Below, piece after piece: positions 9,083 through 18,359 of a stretch of DNA of 64,000 nt. The position numbers were made by a program, and so were the translations under genes. Each line of letters begins with the position of its first letter. Within the stretch, counting starts at the first letter, position 1. This stretch comes from Methylibium sp. (lineage in GTDB: Bacteria > Pseudomonadota > Gammaproteobacteria > Burkholderiales > Burkholderiaceae_C): the NCBI GenBank assembly GCA_013824165.1, contig PNNH01000046.1:1-64000 (forward strand), written 5' to 3'. The notes under the pieces were generated by a model. It was not told the DNA's origin. It saw only the letters and a list, made by a program, of their open reading frames with translations, and ran no database searches.

Positions 9083-9388
9083 TCAGGCCTGGATGTCCAG
9101 CAGCGCGCCGGTGGTCTTGATCTGGGTTTCCAGCACGCGCAGATTGGCCACATAGCTGTAGGTGGCCGAGCGCTGCTCGATCATCTCGCGCTCGGCGGAC
9201 ACGCCGGGCTGGGTGGCGGTACTGCGGCTGACCTGCACGCCCGACTCGGCCGGCAGGCTGGACAGCGCGACCTGCTCGCGGCGATAGCCGGCCGTCGACA
9301 GATTGGCCACATTGTGCGCAGACGCGCGCAGTCGCTCATTGGCGGCTGAGACGCCCGACAAAGCGGTGGACATGCTGATCGAGGACAT
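9083..9388 (-). CDS. Stand-alone flagellar basal-body rod-domain-like protein
   Basis: A 101-residue protein whose first half is the N-terminal helix of flagellar rod/hook proteins (STALSGVSAANERLRASAHN, then VANLSTAGYRRE, the Asn-x-x-Asn type signature) and whose last 30 residues (VANLRVLETQIKTTGALLDIQA) resemble their C-terminal coiled-coil region. The entire central domain of FlgC/FlgG-type proteins is missing. Small proteins of this design occur outside flagellar operons in Burkholderiales; the role is unknown. It is convergent with the HD-GYP gene. Confidence 0.7.
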   Translation of the reverse strand: MSSISMSTALSGVSAANERLRASAHNVANLSTAGYRREQVALSSLPAESGVQVSRSTATQPGVSAEREMIEQRSATYSYVANLRVLETQIKTTGALLDIQA

Positions 9389-9543
9389 GGCGAACAAGCT
9401 CCGAATCCCTTGAATTGGCGGGATTGTTCCCGTCTTATCGACCACTGCGCGCGGAACTTTAGAAAAGAATCGCCTTTACCTGCCAAATTCACGCGCCAAG
9501 GCGGGGACAATTGACCGCACCCCCTGCAGCAAGACTGAAATCG

Positions 9544-10476
9544 ATGGCGATCCAATGGTTCCCGGGTCATATGAACTCGACCCGCAATGCAATCCGCGAG
9601 CGCATGAAGGCGGGGCTGGACGTGGTCATCGAGCTGCTGGATGCCCGCCTGCCCGGTTCCAGCCGCAACCCGCTGCTGGCCGAGCTGACCGAGGGCAAGC
9701 CCACGCTGAAGCTGCTGAACAAGCAGGATCTGGCCGACCCCCAGCGCACAGCCGCCTGGTTGGCGCACTACAACGCCCTGCCTGACACCCGCGCCATCGG
9801 CCTGGATGCCAGCATCAAGGCACCCGCCAAGGCGCTGATGAGCGAATGCCGGCTACTGGCGCCAAACCGCGGCGGCATGGCCAAACCGCTGCGGGTGCTG
9901 ATCTGCGGCATCCCCAACGTCGGCAAATCGACGCTGATCAACACCTTGATGGGCAAGCGCGCCACCAAGACCGGCGATGAGCCTGGCATCACCAAGGTCG
10001 AGCAGAAGCTGGTCCTGGAGAACGATTTCTACCTGTTCGACACCCCCGGCATGCTGTGGCCCAAGATCACGGTGCCCGAGGCTGGCTTCAATTTGGCGGC
10101 CAGCGGCGCGGTGGGACGCAATGCCTTTGTCGAGGAAGAAGTGGCGGTCGAGCTGATGGCCTGCCTGCGCCAACACTATGCGCCGCTGCTGGTGGAGCGC
10201 TACAAGCTGGAGATCACGCCCGAGCTCAGCGACGAGGAACTGCTGGAGCAGCTCGGCCGCAAGCGCGCCGCGATGCTGAGCGGCGGCCGCGTCAATCTGC
10301 AGAAGGCGGCCGAGATCCTGATGTACGAGTTCCGCCAGGGCACGCTGGGCCGCATCACGCTGGAGACACCGGAGGAATTCGCCGCCTGGGTGGCCACCGG
10401 CGCAGCGGCCGAGGCCAAGGCCAAGGCGGACGCCGAAGCCAAGAAGGCCGCGCGCAAGGCCGGCCGCAAGCGCTGA
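9544..10476 (+). CDS. ylqF: YlqF/RbgA-family circularly permuted ribosome-assembly GTPase
   Basis: A 310-residue GTPase with motifs in permuted order: G4 NKQD (LLNKQDLADP) before G1 GIPNVGKST and G3 DTPGM. The opening IQWFPGHM is diagnostic of the YlqF/RbgA family, which acts in late maturation of the large ribosomal subunit. The C-terminal domain ends in a Lys/Ala-rich tail (AKADAEAKKAARKAGRK), probably RNA-contacting. The ATG at 9544 is used because family members begin at this IQWFPGHM segment; a TTG 33 nt earlier would only add a non-conserved stretch. Confidence 0.93.
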   Translation: MAIQWFPGHMNSTRNAIRERMKAGLDVVIELLDARLPGSSRNPLLAELTEGKPTLKLLNKQDLADPQRTAAWLAHYNALPDTRAIGLDASIKAPAKALMSECRLLAPNRGGMAKPLRVLICGIPNVGKSTLINTLMGKRATKTGDEPGITKVEQKLVLENDFYLFDTPGMLWPKITVPEAGFNLAASGAVGRNAFVEEEVAVELMACLRQHYAPLLVERYKLEITPELSDEELLEQLGRKRAAMLSGGRVNLQKAAEILMYEFRQGTLGRITLETPEEFAAWVATGAAAEAKAKADAEAKKAARKAGRKR

Positions 10477-10487
10477 TCAGCGCGGCT

Positions 10488-11408
10488 TCAATCGGGCGCC
10501 TTGTAGACCAGCACCTTCAGCGAGCGCTCGTCTGACACATCTGCAAACTCCGCCGGATTGGCCAGCCGCTGCTGGAACTGCAGCGTCGGCGCCAGCTGCT
10601 GCATCTGCTCTTGCAGAAAGCCCACGCCCAGCTCGGGCGCGTTCAGGCACAGCAGGGCCTGGCCGCCGGGCGCCAGCAGATCGGGCAGGCGGCGCATCAG
10701 CCGCGCGTAGTCTTTGGTGGCGATGAAGCTGCCCTTCTGGTGGCTGGGCGGATCGACCACGATCAACTCATAGGGCCCGCCGCGCGTGATCTTGCCCCAG
10801 GAACTGAAGATGTCGTGCGGCAGATAGCTGGCGCCTGAGCCGATGCCGTTCAGCGCATGGTTCTGCTTGCCGATGGCCAGGGCGCCATCGCTCATGTCGA
10901 TATTGACCACCTGGCTGGCGCCAGCCCGCAGCGCCACCACCGAGAAGGCGCAGGTGTAGGCGAACAGGTTCAGCACCTTGGCTCCCGGCTGCGCCGCCAC
11001 CTGCTGGCGCAGCCAGCGCCGGCCCTCGGCCATGTCCAGGAACAGGCCATGGTTCTGGCCCTTCAGCACATGCACGCGAAAGCGCGCGCCGTCCTCGCTG
11101 ACCTCATGCCGGTCCGGCACGCTGCCGGCCATCAGCCGGGTGTGGCTGCGGCTTTCGTCGCGCAGCTGGAACACCCAGTTGAGCGCCTGCCCCGGCGCCA
11201 GCTGCTGCCAGCGCGCGTCCAGCGCCGCGCCGATGGCCGCCAACTGCTCCTCAGGGAGCGGCTGGAAGCTGGTCAGCACGAACACCGGCGGATAAGCATC
11301 CAATGCGAGATGCTCGCAACCAGGGTGGAGACCACCGCGGCCGTGGAACACGCGCTGGGCATCGTGAGGCAGGGCCATCGTGGCGATGGCATCGAGCAGG
11401 GCTTGCAT
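10488..11408 (-). CDS. Class I SAM-dependent methyltransferase, RlmI/RlmK-like
   Basis: A 306-residue enzyme with the RlmI/PUA-less rRNA methyltransferase-like Rossmann core: LNLFAYTCAFSVVALRAGA (motif I), a VNIDMSDGAL acidic loop and the catalytic VVDPPSHQKG motif IV, plus VHVLKGQNHGLFLDM just before the core. These enzymes methylate cytosine or guanine in 23S rRNA, but the exact target cannot be read here. Start set at the ATG at 11408 by similarity of QALLDAI...VFHGRGGLHPG to the usual N-terminus; a GTG 57 nt upstream is also in frame. The gene follows the metal-efflux operon on the same strand. Confidence 0.82.
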   Translation of the reverse strand: MQALLDAIATMALPHDAQRVFHGRGGLHPGCEHLALDAYPPVFVLTSFQPLPEEQLAAIGAALDARWQQLAPGQALNWVFQLRDESRSHTRLMAGSVPDRHEVSEDGARFRVHVLKGQNHGLFLDMAEGRRWLRQQVAAQPGAKVLNLFAYTCAFSVVALRAGASQVVNIDMSDGALAIGKQNHALNGIGSGASYLPHDIFSSWGKITRGGPYELIVVDPPSHQKGSFIATKDYARLMRRLPDLLAPGGQALLCLNAPELGVGFLQEQMQQLAPTLQFQQRLANPAEFADVSDERSLKVLVYKAPD

Positions 11409-11471
11409 GGGCAGAGAGCAGAAGTGGCGCAGCGGAACGAAGACCGGGCTGCGCAGTGTATGCACCCCGGC

Positions 11472-11861
11472 CTACTTCAGCGCAAAGCGCACGCTGGCCG
11501 GTTTGCGCCCCGGCAGCGTAACGATGGCCACCACGCGGGTGCCCGGCTCCAGCTTGAAGCTGCCCTTGGCTTCGAAACGGTTGTCGCCCGCCGCCTGCAA
11601 GGCCAGCTCGGACTTGGCGCTGCCTGCCAGCATCGTCAGCTTGACGCTGCCGCCCTGGGTGCTGAGCGGCTTGCCGTGATCGCGCAGATACAGCGTGATC
11701 AGCTCAGGCTTGGCCACCAGTTCGAAATCGACATCGCCGGACTCGACCACCACGCCGCCATGCTGGGGCTTGTGATCATGGCCGTGCTTGCCGCCGGCCG
11801 TTGCCAGGCCGCTCAGTGCCAGTGCCAGGCTGGCGATCCACAGAAGGGTCTTGAGGTTCAT
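11472..11861 (-). CDS. Small His-rich periplasmic protein at end of heavy-metal RND operon
   Basis: A 129-residue protein with signal peptide (LALALSGLATAGG) whose mature N-terminus is KHGHDHKPQHGG, a likely metal-binding motif, followed by a beta-rich domain (VDFELVAKPELITLYLRDHG, GDNRFEAKGSF). The same kind of domain, with a comparable LTLYLDHS element, is seen in the accessory protein at 16176-16763, so the two may be related. It lies 45 nt after the RND pump gene and probably buffers metal in the periplasm; this role is inference. Confidence 0.72.
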   Translation of the reverse strand: MNLKTLLWIASLALALSGLATAGGKHGHDHKPQHGGVVVESGDVDFELVAKPELITLYLRDHGKPLSTQGGSVKLTMLAGSAKSELALQAAGDNRFEAKGSFKLEPGTRVVAIVTLPGRKPASVRFALK

Positions 11862-11906
11862 GAGTGCTCCTTGAAAGAAGAAAGAAATGGCGGGTTGAGG
11901 GAAGGC

Positions 11907-14900
11907 TCAGAGCGCCTGCGCGTCCTGCTCCTGCAGCAGGCGCTCGGCGGGCTTGCGGCCGAACAGCCAGAACAGCGCCGGCGTCAGGAAGGTGTCCAGC
12001 AGGGTCGAGCTGATCAGGCCCGAGAAGATCACCACCGCCACCGGATGCAGCACCTCGGTTCCGGGGCGCTCGGCCTCGAACAGCAGCGGCGCCAGCGCGA
12101 AGGCCGTCACCAGCGCCGTCATCAGCACCGGGGCCAGGCGCTCCAGCGAACCGCGCACGATCATGGGCTGGCCGAAGGCCTCGCCCTCGAAGCGCATCAG
12201 GTTGATGTAGTGGCTGACCTTGAGGATGCCGTTGCGCACCGAGATGCCCGCCAGCGTGATGAAACCGATCAGTGCCGCAACCGACAGCGGCTGGCCCGAC
12301 AGCCACAGCCCCAGCACCGCGCCCACCAGGGCCAGCGGGATGTTGGCCATGATCAGCGCTGCCAGCACCGCCGACTTGTAGCGGCTGTACAGCACCACGG
12401 CCATCAGCGTCAGCGAAACGATGGACAGCAGGCCCACCAGGCGCGAGGCCTCTTCCTGCGCCTGGAACTGGCCACCCAGCGTGATGAAGTTGCCTTCCGG
12501 CAATTTCGTCTCGGCCACCGCGGCGCGGATATCGGCCACCACCTCGGACAGCGGCCGGCCATTGGCATTGGCCGACAGCACGATGCGGCGCTTGCCGTCG
12601 TCGCGGCTGATCTGGTTGGGGCCGTCGGCTTCCTCGATGCTGGCGATGCGCGACAGCGGGATGGCGCCGCTGGGCGTCTCGATCAGCAGCCGGCCCAGGC
12701 CTTCCACCGAGCGCGCCGTCTCCGGCAGGCGCAGCATCAGCGTGAAGCGACGCCCTCCTTCGATGATCTGCGTCACCTTCTCGCCTTCCACCAGCGCCTG
12801 CAGCGTGGCCAGCACCTGGGGTGCCGGCACGCCGTACTGGGCGGCCGCCGCATAGTCCAGCCGCACCTTGATCTGCGGTGCCAGCACCTGCTTCTCGACC
12901 TCCAGATCGGCCAGGCCGGGAATGCCGGCCAGGCGGGCGCGCAGCAACTCGGCCTGCGCCCGCAGCACATCCAGATCCTCACCGAAGATCTTGATCGCGA
13001 TCTGCGAGCGCACGCCCGACAGCATGTGGTCGATGCGGTGCGAGATCGGCTGGCCGATGGCCACCGCCGCCGGCAGGTTGACTAGGCGCGAACGGATGTC
13101 GGCGCTGATCTCGGCCATGCTGCGTTCCAGCTCGGCGCTGGGCTTGATGCCCACATCCAGCTCGCTGACATGGACGCCCTCGGCATGCTCGTCGAGTTCG
13201 GCACGGCCGCTGCGCCGGCCGACATGCGTGACCTCGGGCACCTGGCGCACCAGCACCTCGGCCTGGCGCGCCAGTGCCGCGGATTCAGCCAGCGTCACGC
13301 CCGGATTCAGCCGCATGCCAATCAGCAGCGTGCCCTCGTTGAAAGGGGGCAGAAAGGTGGTGGGGAAGAAAGGCACGGCCGCCGCCGCCGCCAGCACCGC
13401 CGCACCCGCCATCCCCAGCGCCGCGCGCGGGCGCTGCAGCACGGCCTGCAGCCCGCCGCGATAGCGCGCCTTCAGCCAGGCCAGCAGCCGGGTGTCGCCA
13501 TGCTCCAGCGACTTCATGCGCGGCAGCAGGTAGTAGCTCAGTACTGGCGTCAGCGTCACCGACACCAGCAGCGAAGCCAGCGTCGAGACGATGAAGGCAA
13601 TGCCCAGCGGCACGAACAGCCGCCCCTCGATGCCGGGCAGCGCGAACAGCGGCAGGAACACCAGCACGATGATCACGGTTGCATACAGGATGCCCGAGCG
13701 CACCTCCATCGAGGCGCGCGCCACCAGTTCCAGCAGCGGCTGCGGCCGGCCCGGGTTCTCGGCCCGGTCCTGCTTGAGGCGCCGCATGATGTTCTCCACA
13801 TCCACCACCGCGTCATCCACCAGGCCACCGATCGCGATCGCCAGGCCACCCAGCGTCATCGTGTTGATCGACAGGCCGAAGTAGCGGAACACCAGCGCGG
13901 TGATGAAGATCGAGATCGGGATCGCGGTCAGCGCGATCACCGTCGGCCGCAGCGTGCCGAGGAAGAAGAACAGGATCACCGCCACCAGCACTGAAGCACC
14001 GATCAGCTTGCCCTGCAGCGTCGAGATCGAGGCCTCGATGAAGCTGGCCTGGCGGAAGGTCACGCGTGGCGCTTCCATGCCGGCCGGCAGCGAGGCCTGC
14101 AGTCCGCTCAAGCCCTCTTCGATGGCACGCGTCACCGCCAGCGTGTCGGCGCCGGGCTGCTTCTGGATGCCCAGGATCACCGCCGGCTTGCCCTCGAAGC
14201 CGGCATCGCCGCGCTTAAGCGCGGGCGCGAAGCTGACCTCGGCGACCTGGCGCAGCAGGATGGGCTGGCCCTGGCGCGCCCCCAGTGCCAGGTCCTTCAG
14301 GTCATCCAGCCGCGAGGTGCGGCCCAGATGGCGGATCAGGTACTCGCGGCCGTTAAGCTCCAGAAAGCCACCTGATGTGTTGGCCGAGAAGCCCTTCAGC
14401 GCCGCGGCCAGCTGATCATGCGTGATACCCAGCCCCGCCATGCGCGCGGTATCGGGCTGCACCTGGAACTGCCGCACCTCGCCGCCGATCGGAATCACCT
14501 GCGCCACGCCGGGCACCGCCAGCAGGCGCGGCCGCAGCACCCAGTCCGCGTATTCGCGCACCGCCATCGCGGTGGTCTTGCGCTCGTCCACCGGAATCGC
14601 GATCTGCATGATTTCGCCCATGATGGAGCTGACCGGCCCCATGCGCGGCACGATGCCCTGCGCGGCGCCGCCCAGGCCCTCTTCCATTGAGCTCAGGCGC
14701 TCGGCCACCAGCTGGCGCGCCCGGTAGATGTCGGTGCTCCAGTCGAAGGTGATGTAAAGGAAGGACAGCCCGGCCGACGAGACCGAGCGCACCGATTCCA
14801 CACCGGGCAGCCCGTTCAGGCTGGTCTCAAGCGGGAAGGTGATCAGCTGCTCCACCTCCTCGGCGGCCATGCCGCCGGCCTCGGTCATCACGGTGACGGT

Positions 14901-15035
14901 GGGCTTGTTGAGATCCGGGAACACATCCACCGGCGTGCGCGACAGCGTGAAGGCGCCGTACACCATCAGCACCAGGCTGGCGATCAGCACCAGCAGCCGG
15001 TTGCGCAGGCTGTTATCGAGTAACCACTTGAACAT
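11907..15035 (-). CDS. Heavy-metal RND efflux permease (CzcA/CusA family)
   Basis: A 1042-residue inner-membrane pump. It begins with the first membrane helix (NRLLVLIASLVLMVYGAFTL), has two large periplasmic loops and twelve predicted membrane segments, and shows HME-RND text such as RTPVDVFPDLN and the gating segment FPLETSLNGLPGVESVRS. In the fourth membrane helix the sequence is AIGGLVDDAVVDVENI. Canonical CzcA has DFG..VDGAV at this position and CusA has a different pattern, so the metal specificity is not that of either model pump and is left open. It works with the CzcB-like and CzcC-like proteins encoded just upstream. Confidence 0.93.
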   Translation of the reverse strand: MFKWLLDNSLRNRLLVLIASLVLMVYGAFTLSRTPVDVFPDLNKPTVTVMTEAGGMAAEEVEQLITFPLETSLNGLPGVESVRSVSSAGLSFLYITFDWSTDIYRARQLVAERLSSMEEGLGGAAQGIVPRMGPVSSIMGEIMQIAIPVDERKTTAMAVREYADWVLRPRLLAVPGVAQVIPIGGEVRQFQVQPDTARMAGLGITHDQLAAALKGFSANTSGGFLELNGREYLIRHLGRTSRLDDLKDLALGARQGQPILLRQVAEVSFAPALKRGDAGFEGKPAVILGIQKQPGADTLAVTRAIEEGLSGLQASLPAGMEAPRVTFRQASFIEASISTLQGKLIGASVLVAVILFFFLGTLRPTVIALTAIPISIFITALVFRYFGLSINTMTLGGLAIAIGGLVDDAVVDVENIMRRLKQDRAENPGRPQPLLELVARASMEVRSGILYATVIIVLVFLPLFALPGIEGRLFVPLGIAFIVSTLASLLVSVTLTPVLSYYLLPRMKSLEHGDTRLLAWLKARYRGGLQAVLQRPRAALGMAGAAVLAAAAAVPFFPTTFLPPFNEGTLLIGMRLNPGVTLAESAALARQAEVLVRQVPEVTHVGRRSGRAELDEHAEGVHVSELDVGIKPSAELERSMAEISADIRSRLVNLPAAVAIGQPISHRIDHMLSGVRSQIAIKIFGEDLDVLRAQAELLRARLAGIPGLADLEVEKQVLAPQIKVRLDYAAAAQYGVPAPQVLATLQALVEGEKVTQIIEGGRRFTLMLRLPETARSVEGLGRLLIETPSGAIPLSRIASIEEADGPNQISRDDGKRRIVLSANANGRPLSEVVADIRAAVAETKLPEGNFITLGGQFQAQEEASRLVGLLSIVSLTLMAVVLYSRYKSAVLAALIMANIPLALVGAVLGLWLSGQPLSVAALIGFITLAGISVRNGILKVSHYINLMRFEGEAFGQPMIVRGSLERLAPVLMTALVTAFALAPLLFEAERPGTEVLHPVAVVIFSGLISSTLLDTFLTPALFWLFGRKPAERLLQEQDAQAL

Positions 15036-15045
15036 GGGTGGCTCC

Positions 15046-16179
15046 TCAGCGGATCTGGTTGATCAGGCTCGCGCCCTGGACCGCGACACGCTCGCCCGCC
15101 TGCAGGCCCGAGGTCACCGCCAGCTGCACGCCGTCCAGCGGCTGCACTGTCACCACCCGGGGCTCGAAGCGCTCGGGCGCCGTCTTGACCCACAGGATGC
15201 TCTGGTTGGCCGGGTTCTTCAGCAGTGCCGCAGCGGGCACGGCCAGAGCGGTGATGCGCGTGCGCGTCTGCACGAACACCCGCACCGGCTGGCCCAGGGC
15301 CAGGCCGGCAAGCGCGGCCGATTCGGCGCGGAAGCTCAGCGGCAGCGCCTGCTCGCGCAGGCTGCGCGCCGCGCCGATGAAGCTCAAGGGCACGCGCTGC
15401 TCGCCCACCGCCAAGGCGGCCGCGCCCACGTCCAGCGCCAAGGCGCTGTCATAGGCCAGCGCCTCGATGCGCAGGCGCTGCGGGTCGACGATCTCGAACA
15501 CCCGCTCGCGCGCATCCACCACCTGGCCTGAGACGACGTTGGCCGAAGCCAGCACACCCGCCACCGGCGCCACCAGCGCCTCGCGCGAACTCAGCCCGCC
15601 GGCCACCGCGGCCGCGCGCTCGGCCAGGCTGGCCGCTTCGCTCTCGGCCGCCTCGATCTCGCGGCGCGGCACGGTGTCCGCCAGCTCGCGCAGGCGCGCC
15701 AGGCGCTTGTCCGCCAGGCTTCTGGCCGCACGCAGCTCGGCCAGCTGAGCCGCCTGATTGGCCTGCTCGATGGGGGCTGCCGCGGCCCGCACATAGGCCA
15801 GCACCTCGCCCTTGCGCACCGTCTGCCCCGGTTGCGGCAGACCGCGCGGACCGGGCTCGATGCGCCCCGCCACCAAAGCCTGCACCAGGCCACCCGCATT
15901 CGGGTCCATCACCACCGTACCGCTCAGTTCGAGCGTTCGCGGCAAGGTGCTGCTTTCGGCCACCCAGGTGCGCAGGCCCAGCTGGCGCTGCGCCGGCTTG
16001 GGCAGGAAGACGCTGCCATCGGGCAGACGCTGCGGGCCGTTGGCCGTGGGCGCGGCCGGCGCATCGCCATGGTCATGGCCCGGTCCGGCCTGCGACAGCG
16101 GCGCGCTCAATGCCATCAACAAGGTAGCTGCCAGCGCCAGGCCGCTGCGATTGAATGAAGTCTTCGTCTTCATGCTCAT
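15046..16179 (-). CDS. RND periplasmic adaptor protein (CzcB/CusB family)
   Basis: A 377-residue membrane-fusion protein. After the signal (LSAPLSQAG) comes a putative metal-binding PGHDHGDAP segment, then a lipoyl half-domain (AYVRAAAAPIEQ), a helical hairpin rich in Ala/Glu/Arg, the second lipoyl half and a barrel (VRVFVQTRTRITALAVPAAAL). It would bridge the pump at 11907-15035 and the outer-membrane factor at 16826-18187 across the periplasm. The ATG at 16179 overlaps the preceding stop as ATGA, fixing the start and implying coupled translation; the pump gene follows after 10 nt. Confidence 0.92.
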   Translation of the reverse strand: MSMKTKTSFNRSGLALAATLLMALSAPLSQAGPGHDHGDAPAAPTANGPQRLPDGSVFLPKPAQRQLGLRTWVAESSTLPRTLELSGTVVMDPNAGGLVQALVAGRIEPGPRGLPQPGQTVRKGEVLAYVRAAAAPIEQANQAAQLAELRAARSLADKRLARLRELADTVPRREIEAAESEAASLAERAAAVAGGLSSREALVAPVAGVLASANVVSGQVVDARERVFEIVDPQRLRIEALAYDSALALDVGAAALAVGEQRVPLSFIGAARSLREQALPLSFRAESAALAGLALGQPVRVFVQTRTRITALAVPAAALLKNPANQSILWVKTAPERFEPRVVTVQPLDGVQLAVTSGLQAGERVAVQGASLINQIR

Positions 16180-16763
16180 GCTGCTGCTCCCAGGCGTTGA
16201 CGACGAACCAGCGCCCAGAACAAGGAAGCAACAGCCGACAAGGCCAGCACCCAGGGCCAGGTCTTGCGCCAGTCAAGCCCACGGCCATGGGCATCGGCCG
16301 CTGCATCCATGTGCACGTCGATCTCGGCCGCCAGCAGATCGCTGGCTTCGGCAGTGCTGACGCTTGCCACCACCGGGCTCACGCCTTCCGGCAAGGCCTG
16401 GGCCAGCGTGGCCTGGAAGTCGCCATCGCCGCTGGCCTGAACGGGCAGCTTGGCGCCGGCGATTTCAAGCTCCAGCGTGGCGCCCTTGACCGGCGCGTTG
16501 CTGGCGCTGTGATCCAGATACAGCGTCAGCTGCCGGTCCTTGAGCACGCCGACCAGCTCGAACAGCTCGGTGCTGGTGGCAAAGCGCGGCAGCGCCGACC
16601 CGATCGCTGCGCCAGCAGCAGGTGCCTCGCCATGGTCATGACCCGGGCCGGCCTGGGCCGGCTGCACGGTGGACAACAAGGCCGCGGCAGTGCCCAGCGC
16701 AAGCACAAGCGCCGCGCCGGCACGCGGTGAGGCGGCCGATGAAAGAGTAGGGAAAAGGTTCAT
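16176..16763 (-). CDS. Accessory membrane-anchored periplasmic protein of RND metal operon
   Basis: A 195-residue protein with a signal segment, a mature N-terminus PGHDHGEAP nearly identical to that of the neighbouring adaptor, a beta-rich domain (LTLYLDHSASNAPVKGATLE) and a C-terminal membrane helix (WPWVLALSAVASLFWALV) ending in Arg residues. It could be a periplasmic metal-binding domain anchored at the pump. An upstream in-frame ATG at 16829 overlaps the CzcC-like stop as ATGA and would add 22 residues, but the ATG at 16763 has a GGAAA element and places the signal peptide at the terminus. No named family recognised. Confidence 0.7.
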   Translation of the reverse strand: MNLFPTLSSAASPRAGAALVLALGTAAALLSTVQPAQAGPGHDHGEAPAAGAAIGSALPRFATSTELFELVGVLKDRQLTLYLDHSASNAPVKGATLELEIAGAKLPVQASGDGDFQATLAQALPEGVSPVVASVSTAEASDLLAAEIDVHMDAAADAHGRGLDWRKTWPWVLALSAVASLFWALVRRQRLGAAA

Positions 16764-16825
16764 ATCGTTTCCAGCAATGGTGTGAAGAGGCCGATGAGGC
16801 GATGCCCCGGCTTCATTTCGTTCAT

Positions 16826-18187
16826 TCATTCAGTCGGCGCAGCCGGCAGCAGGCCCAGGGCCTGGCGCCACTGCGAGACGGCCTGGGCCAGCTCGATGCG
16901 TGCGCGCAGCGCCTGCCGCTGGGCCTCGAAGGCCTCGAGCGCCACACGCAGCCGCGTCGGCAGATCGGCCTGGCCCAGGCGGAAGGACTTCTCGAAGAAG
17001 CCTTGCGCCTCGTCGGCCAGTTGCGCGCGACGCTCGGCGGCCTGCAAGGCCACGCGGGCTAGCTGAGCCCGGCCCTGTGCGGCCTGCACCTCCGCGGCGA
17101 TGCGTTCACGCGCCAGACTGAGCTGCGCCTGGGCCTCGGCCAACTCAGCCAGAGCGGCCGACTGGCGCGCGCTGTAGCGCTCACCGGCCCCAAGCGGCAG
17201 GCGCAGCGCCAGGGTCAGCGCCTGGCCATAGGGCTCGCCGAAGGCGCCACGATCACGCGCGGTGGACAGCGACAACTCAGGACTGGCGCGGGTTTGCACC
17301 CGATTCAGCGCGGCACTGCGCTGCGCAATCTCGGCCCGCGCAGCCAGCTCGCGCAGCAGCGGATGGGCCTGCAGCGCGGCTGCCGGGTCCAGGGCTTCGG
17401 CCGCATCCGGTGCCACCTCGGCCTGATCCGACACCCGGGCTTCAGCGCCGGGCGCCGGAAGCGGCCCGATCAACGCCTGCAGAGACTGCCCGGCCTGGAC
17501 CTGGGCCGCTTGTGCCTGCGCCAGCTCCATCTGCGCGGCCGCCACGGCGCCGTCGGCCTGGTGCTGATCCGCGCGCGCCAGATCGCCCGCGCGCACCCGC
17601 TTCGCGACATCGGCCGCCAGTTGCTCGGCATGAGCCAGACGCGCACGCATCAAGGCCTGCTCGTTGCGGGCCGAATGCAGCGCCCACCAGGCTGCGCGCA
17701 GCTCGGCCACGGTCAGCCAGGCCGCCGCCTGCTGGCTCGGCGCCAGGCCGGCCAGCTCGGCCTCGGCCAAGGCCCGGCTGGCCGCGCGCTCGCCCGGCAG
17801 CCACAGCGGCACGGCGAGGCCGATGCTGAGCTCGCGCTCACCCGCCTTGCTGCCCACTCGATCGGACTTCAGCGATGTTTCCAGTGTCGGCGCTTCAGGC
17901 GTCCAGCGCTCCGACGCGCGGCGCAGCGCCTCGGCGGCATCGCTTCGGTGGCTGGCGGCCTGCGTCTGCGGCAGCCGCTGGATGGCAGCCTGTGCGGCTG
18001 CCTCCAGCGTCAGCGCCGGCGCAGCGGCCTGGCCCTGGGCAGACGCCGCCATGGCAAGCAACAGTGCTGCAGCCGCATGGGCAGCCCATCCGCGCTTGGA
18101 TCGCCGCGCCGCGCGGCCAGGGTGTGCCGGCCCGGCGTCCGGCCAGGGACGGAACGCAGGATCTTCTTTCTTCTTGTTCATCTTCAA
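16826..18187 (-). CDS. TolC-family outer-membrane factor (CzcC-like) of RND metal operon
   Basis: A 453-residue outer-membrane factor with a hydrophobic signal (residues about 34-53), an OEP-type N-terminus (LTLEAAAQAAIQRLPQTQAASHRSD) and two long helical repeats rich in Ala, Leu, Gln and Arg. The extended, charged pre-sequence (KKKEDPAFRPWPDAGPAHP) before the hydrophobic core is longer than usual, so a later start is possible, although no better ATG is seen. It is the tunnel component for the adaptor and pump encoded downstream; the order C, accessory, B, A matches czc-type operons. Confidence 0.88.
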   Translation of the reverse strand: MKMNKKKEDPAFRPWPDAGPAHPGRAARRSKRGWAAHAAAALLLAMAASAQGQAAAPALTLEAAAQAAIQRLPQTQAASHRSDAAEALRRASERWTPEAPTLETSLKSDRVGSKAGERELSIGLAVPLWLPGERAASRALAEAELAGLAPSQQAAAWLTVAELRAAWWALHSARNEQALMRARLAHAEQLAADVAKRVRAGDLARADQHQADGAVAAAQMELAQAQAAQVQAGQSLQALIGPLPAPGAEARVSDQAEVAPDAAEALDPAAALQAHPLLRELAARAEIAQRSAALNRVQTRASPELSLSTARDRGAFGEPYGQALTLALRLPLGAGERYSARQSAALAELAEAQAQLSLARERIAAEVQAAQGRAQLARVALQAAERRAQLADEAQGFFEKSFRLGQADLPTRLRVALEAFEAQRQALRARIELAQAVSQWRQALGLLPAAPTE

Positions 18188-18333
18188 CCTCGCATGACAT
18201 CAGTCCGCACGGGCAGCGAACAGGCCCGTGCGCAAACGCACTGGCGGCGAGGGAGATATCGAGAGGCTGCGACGGCGCCGATCAGGCGCAGTCACGCATC
18301 AGAACGAGAACAGAAAAAAGGAAAAGTGCTGTT

Positions 18334-18359
18334 CCCCCGCCGCGACTCAGGCGAGGGGG
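18334..18359 (-). terminator. Possible attenuator or terminator after the CzcI-like gene
   Basis: On the minus strand, a C5/G5-based stem with a 2-nt bulge spans the stop of the CzcI-like gene and is followed about 8 nt later by a T-rich run (CTTTTCCTTTTTTC). The U-tract is displaced from the stem, so efficiency is doubtful. It lies between the CzcI-like gene and the three efflux structural genes, so partial termination could give more leader protein than pump. Confidence 0.4.

Noticed and set aside
11907-15035. Calling the pump a zinc-cobalt-cadmium CzcA
   Set aside because: The fourth-helix motif is GGLVDDAVVDVENI rather than DFG..VDGAV, so metal specificity cannot be inferred from family name.
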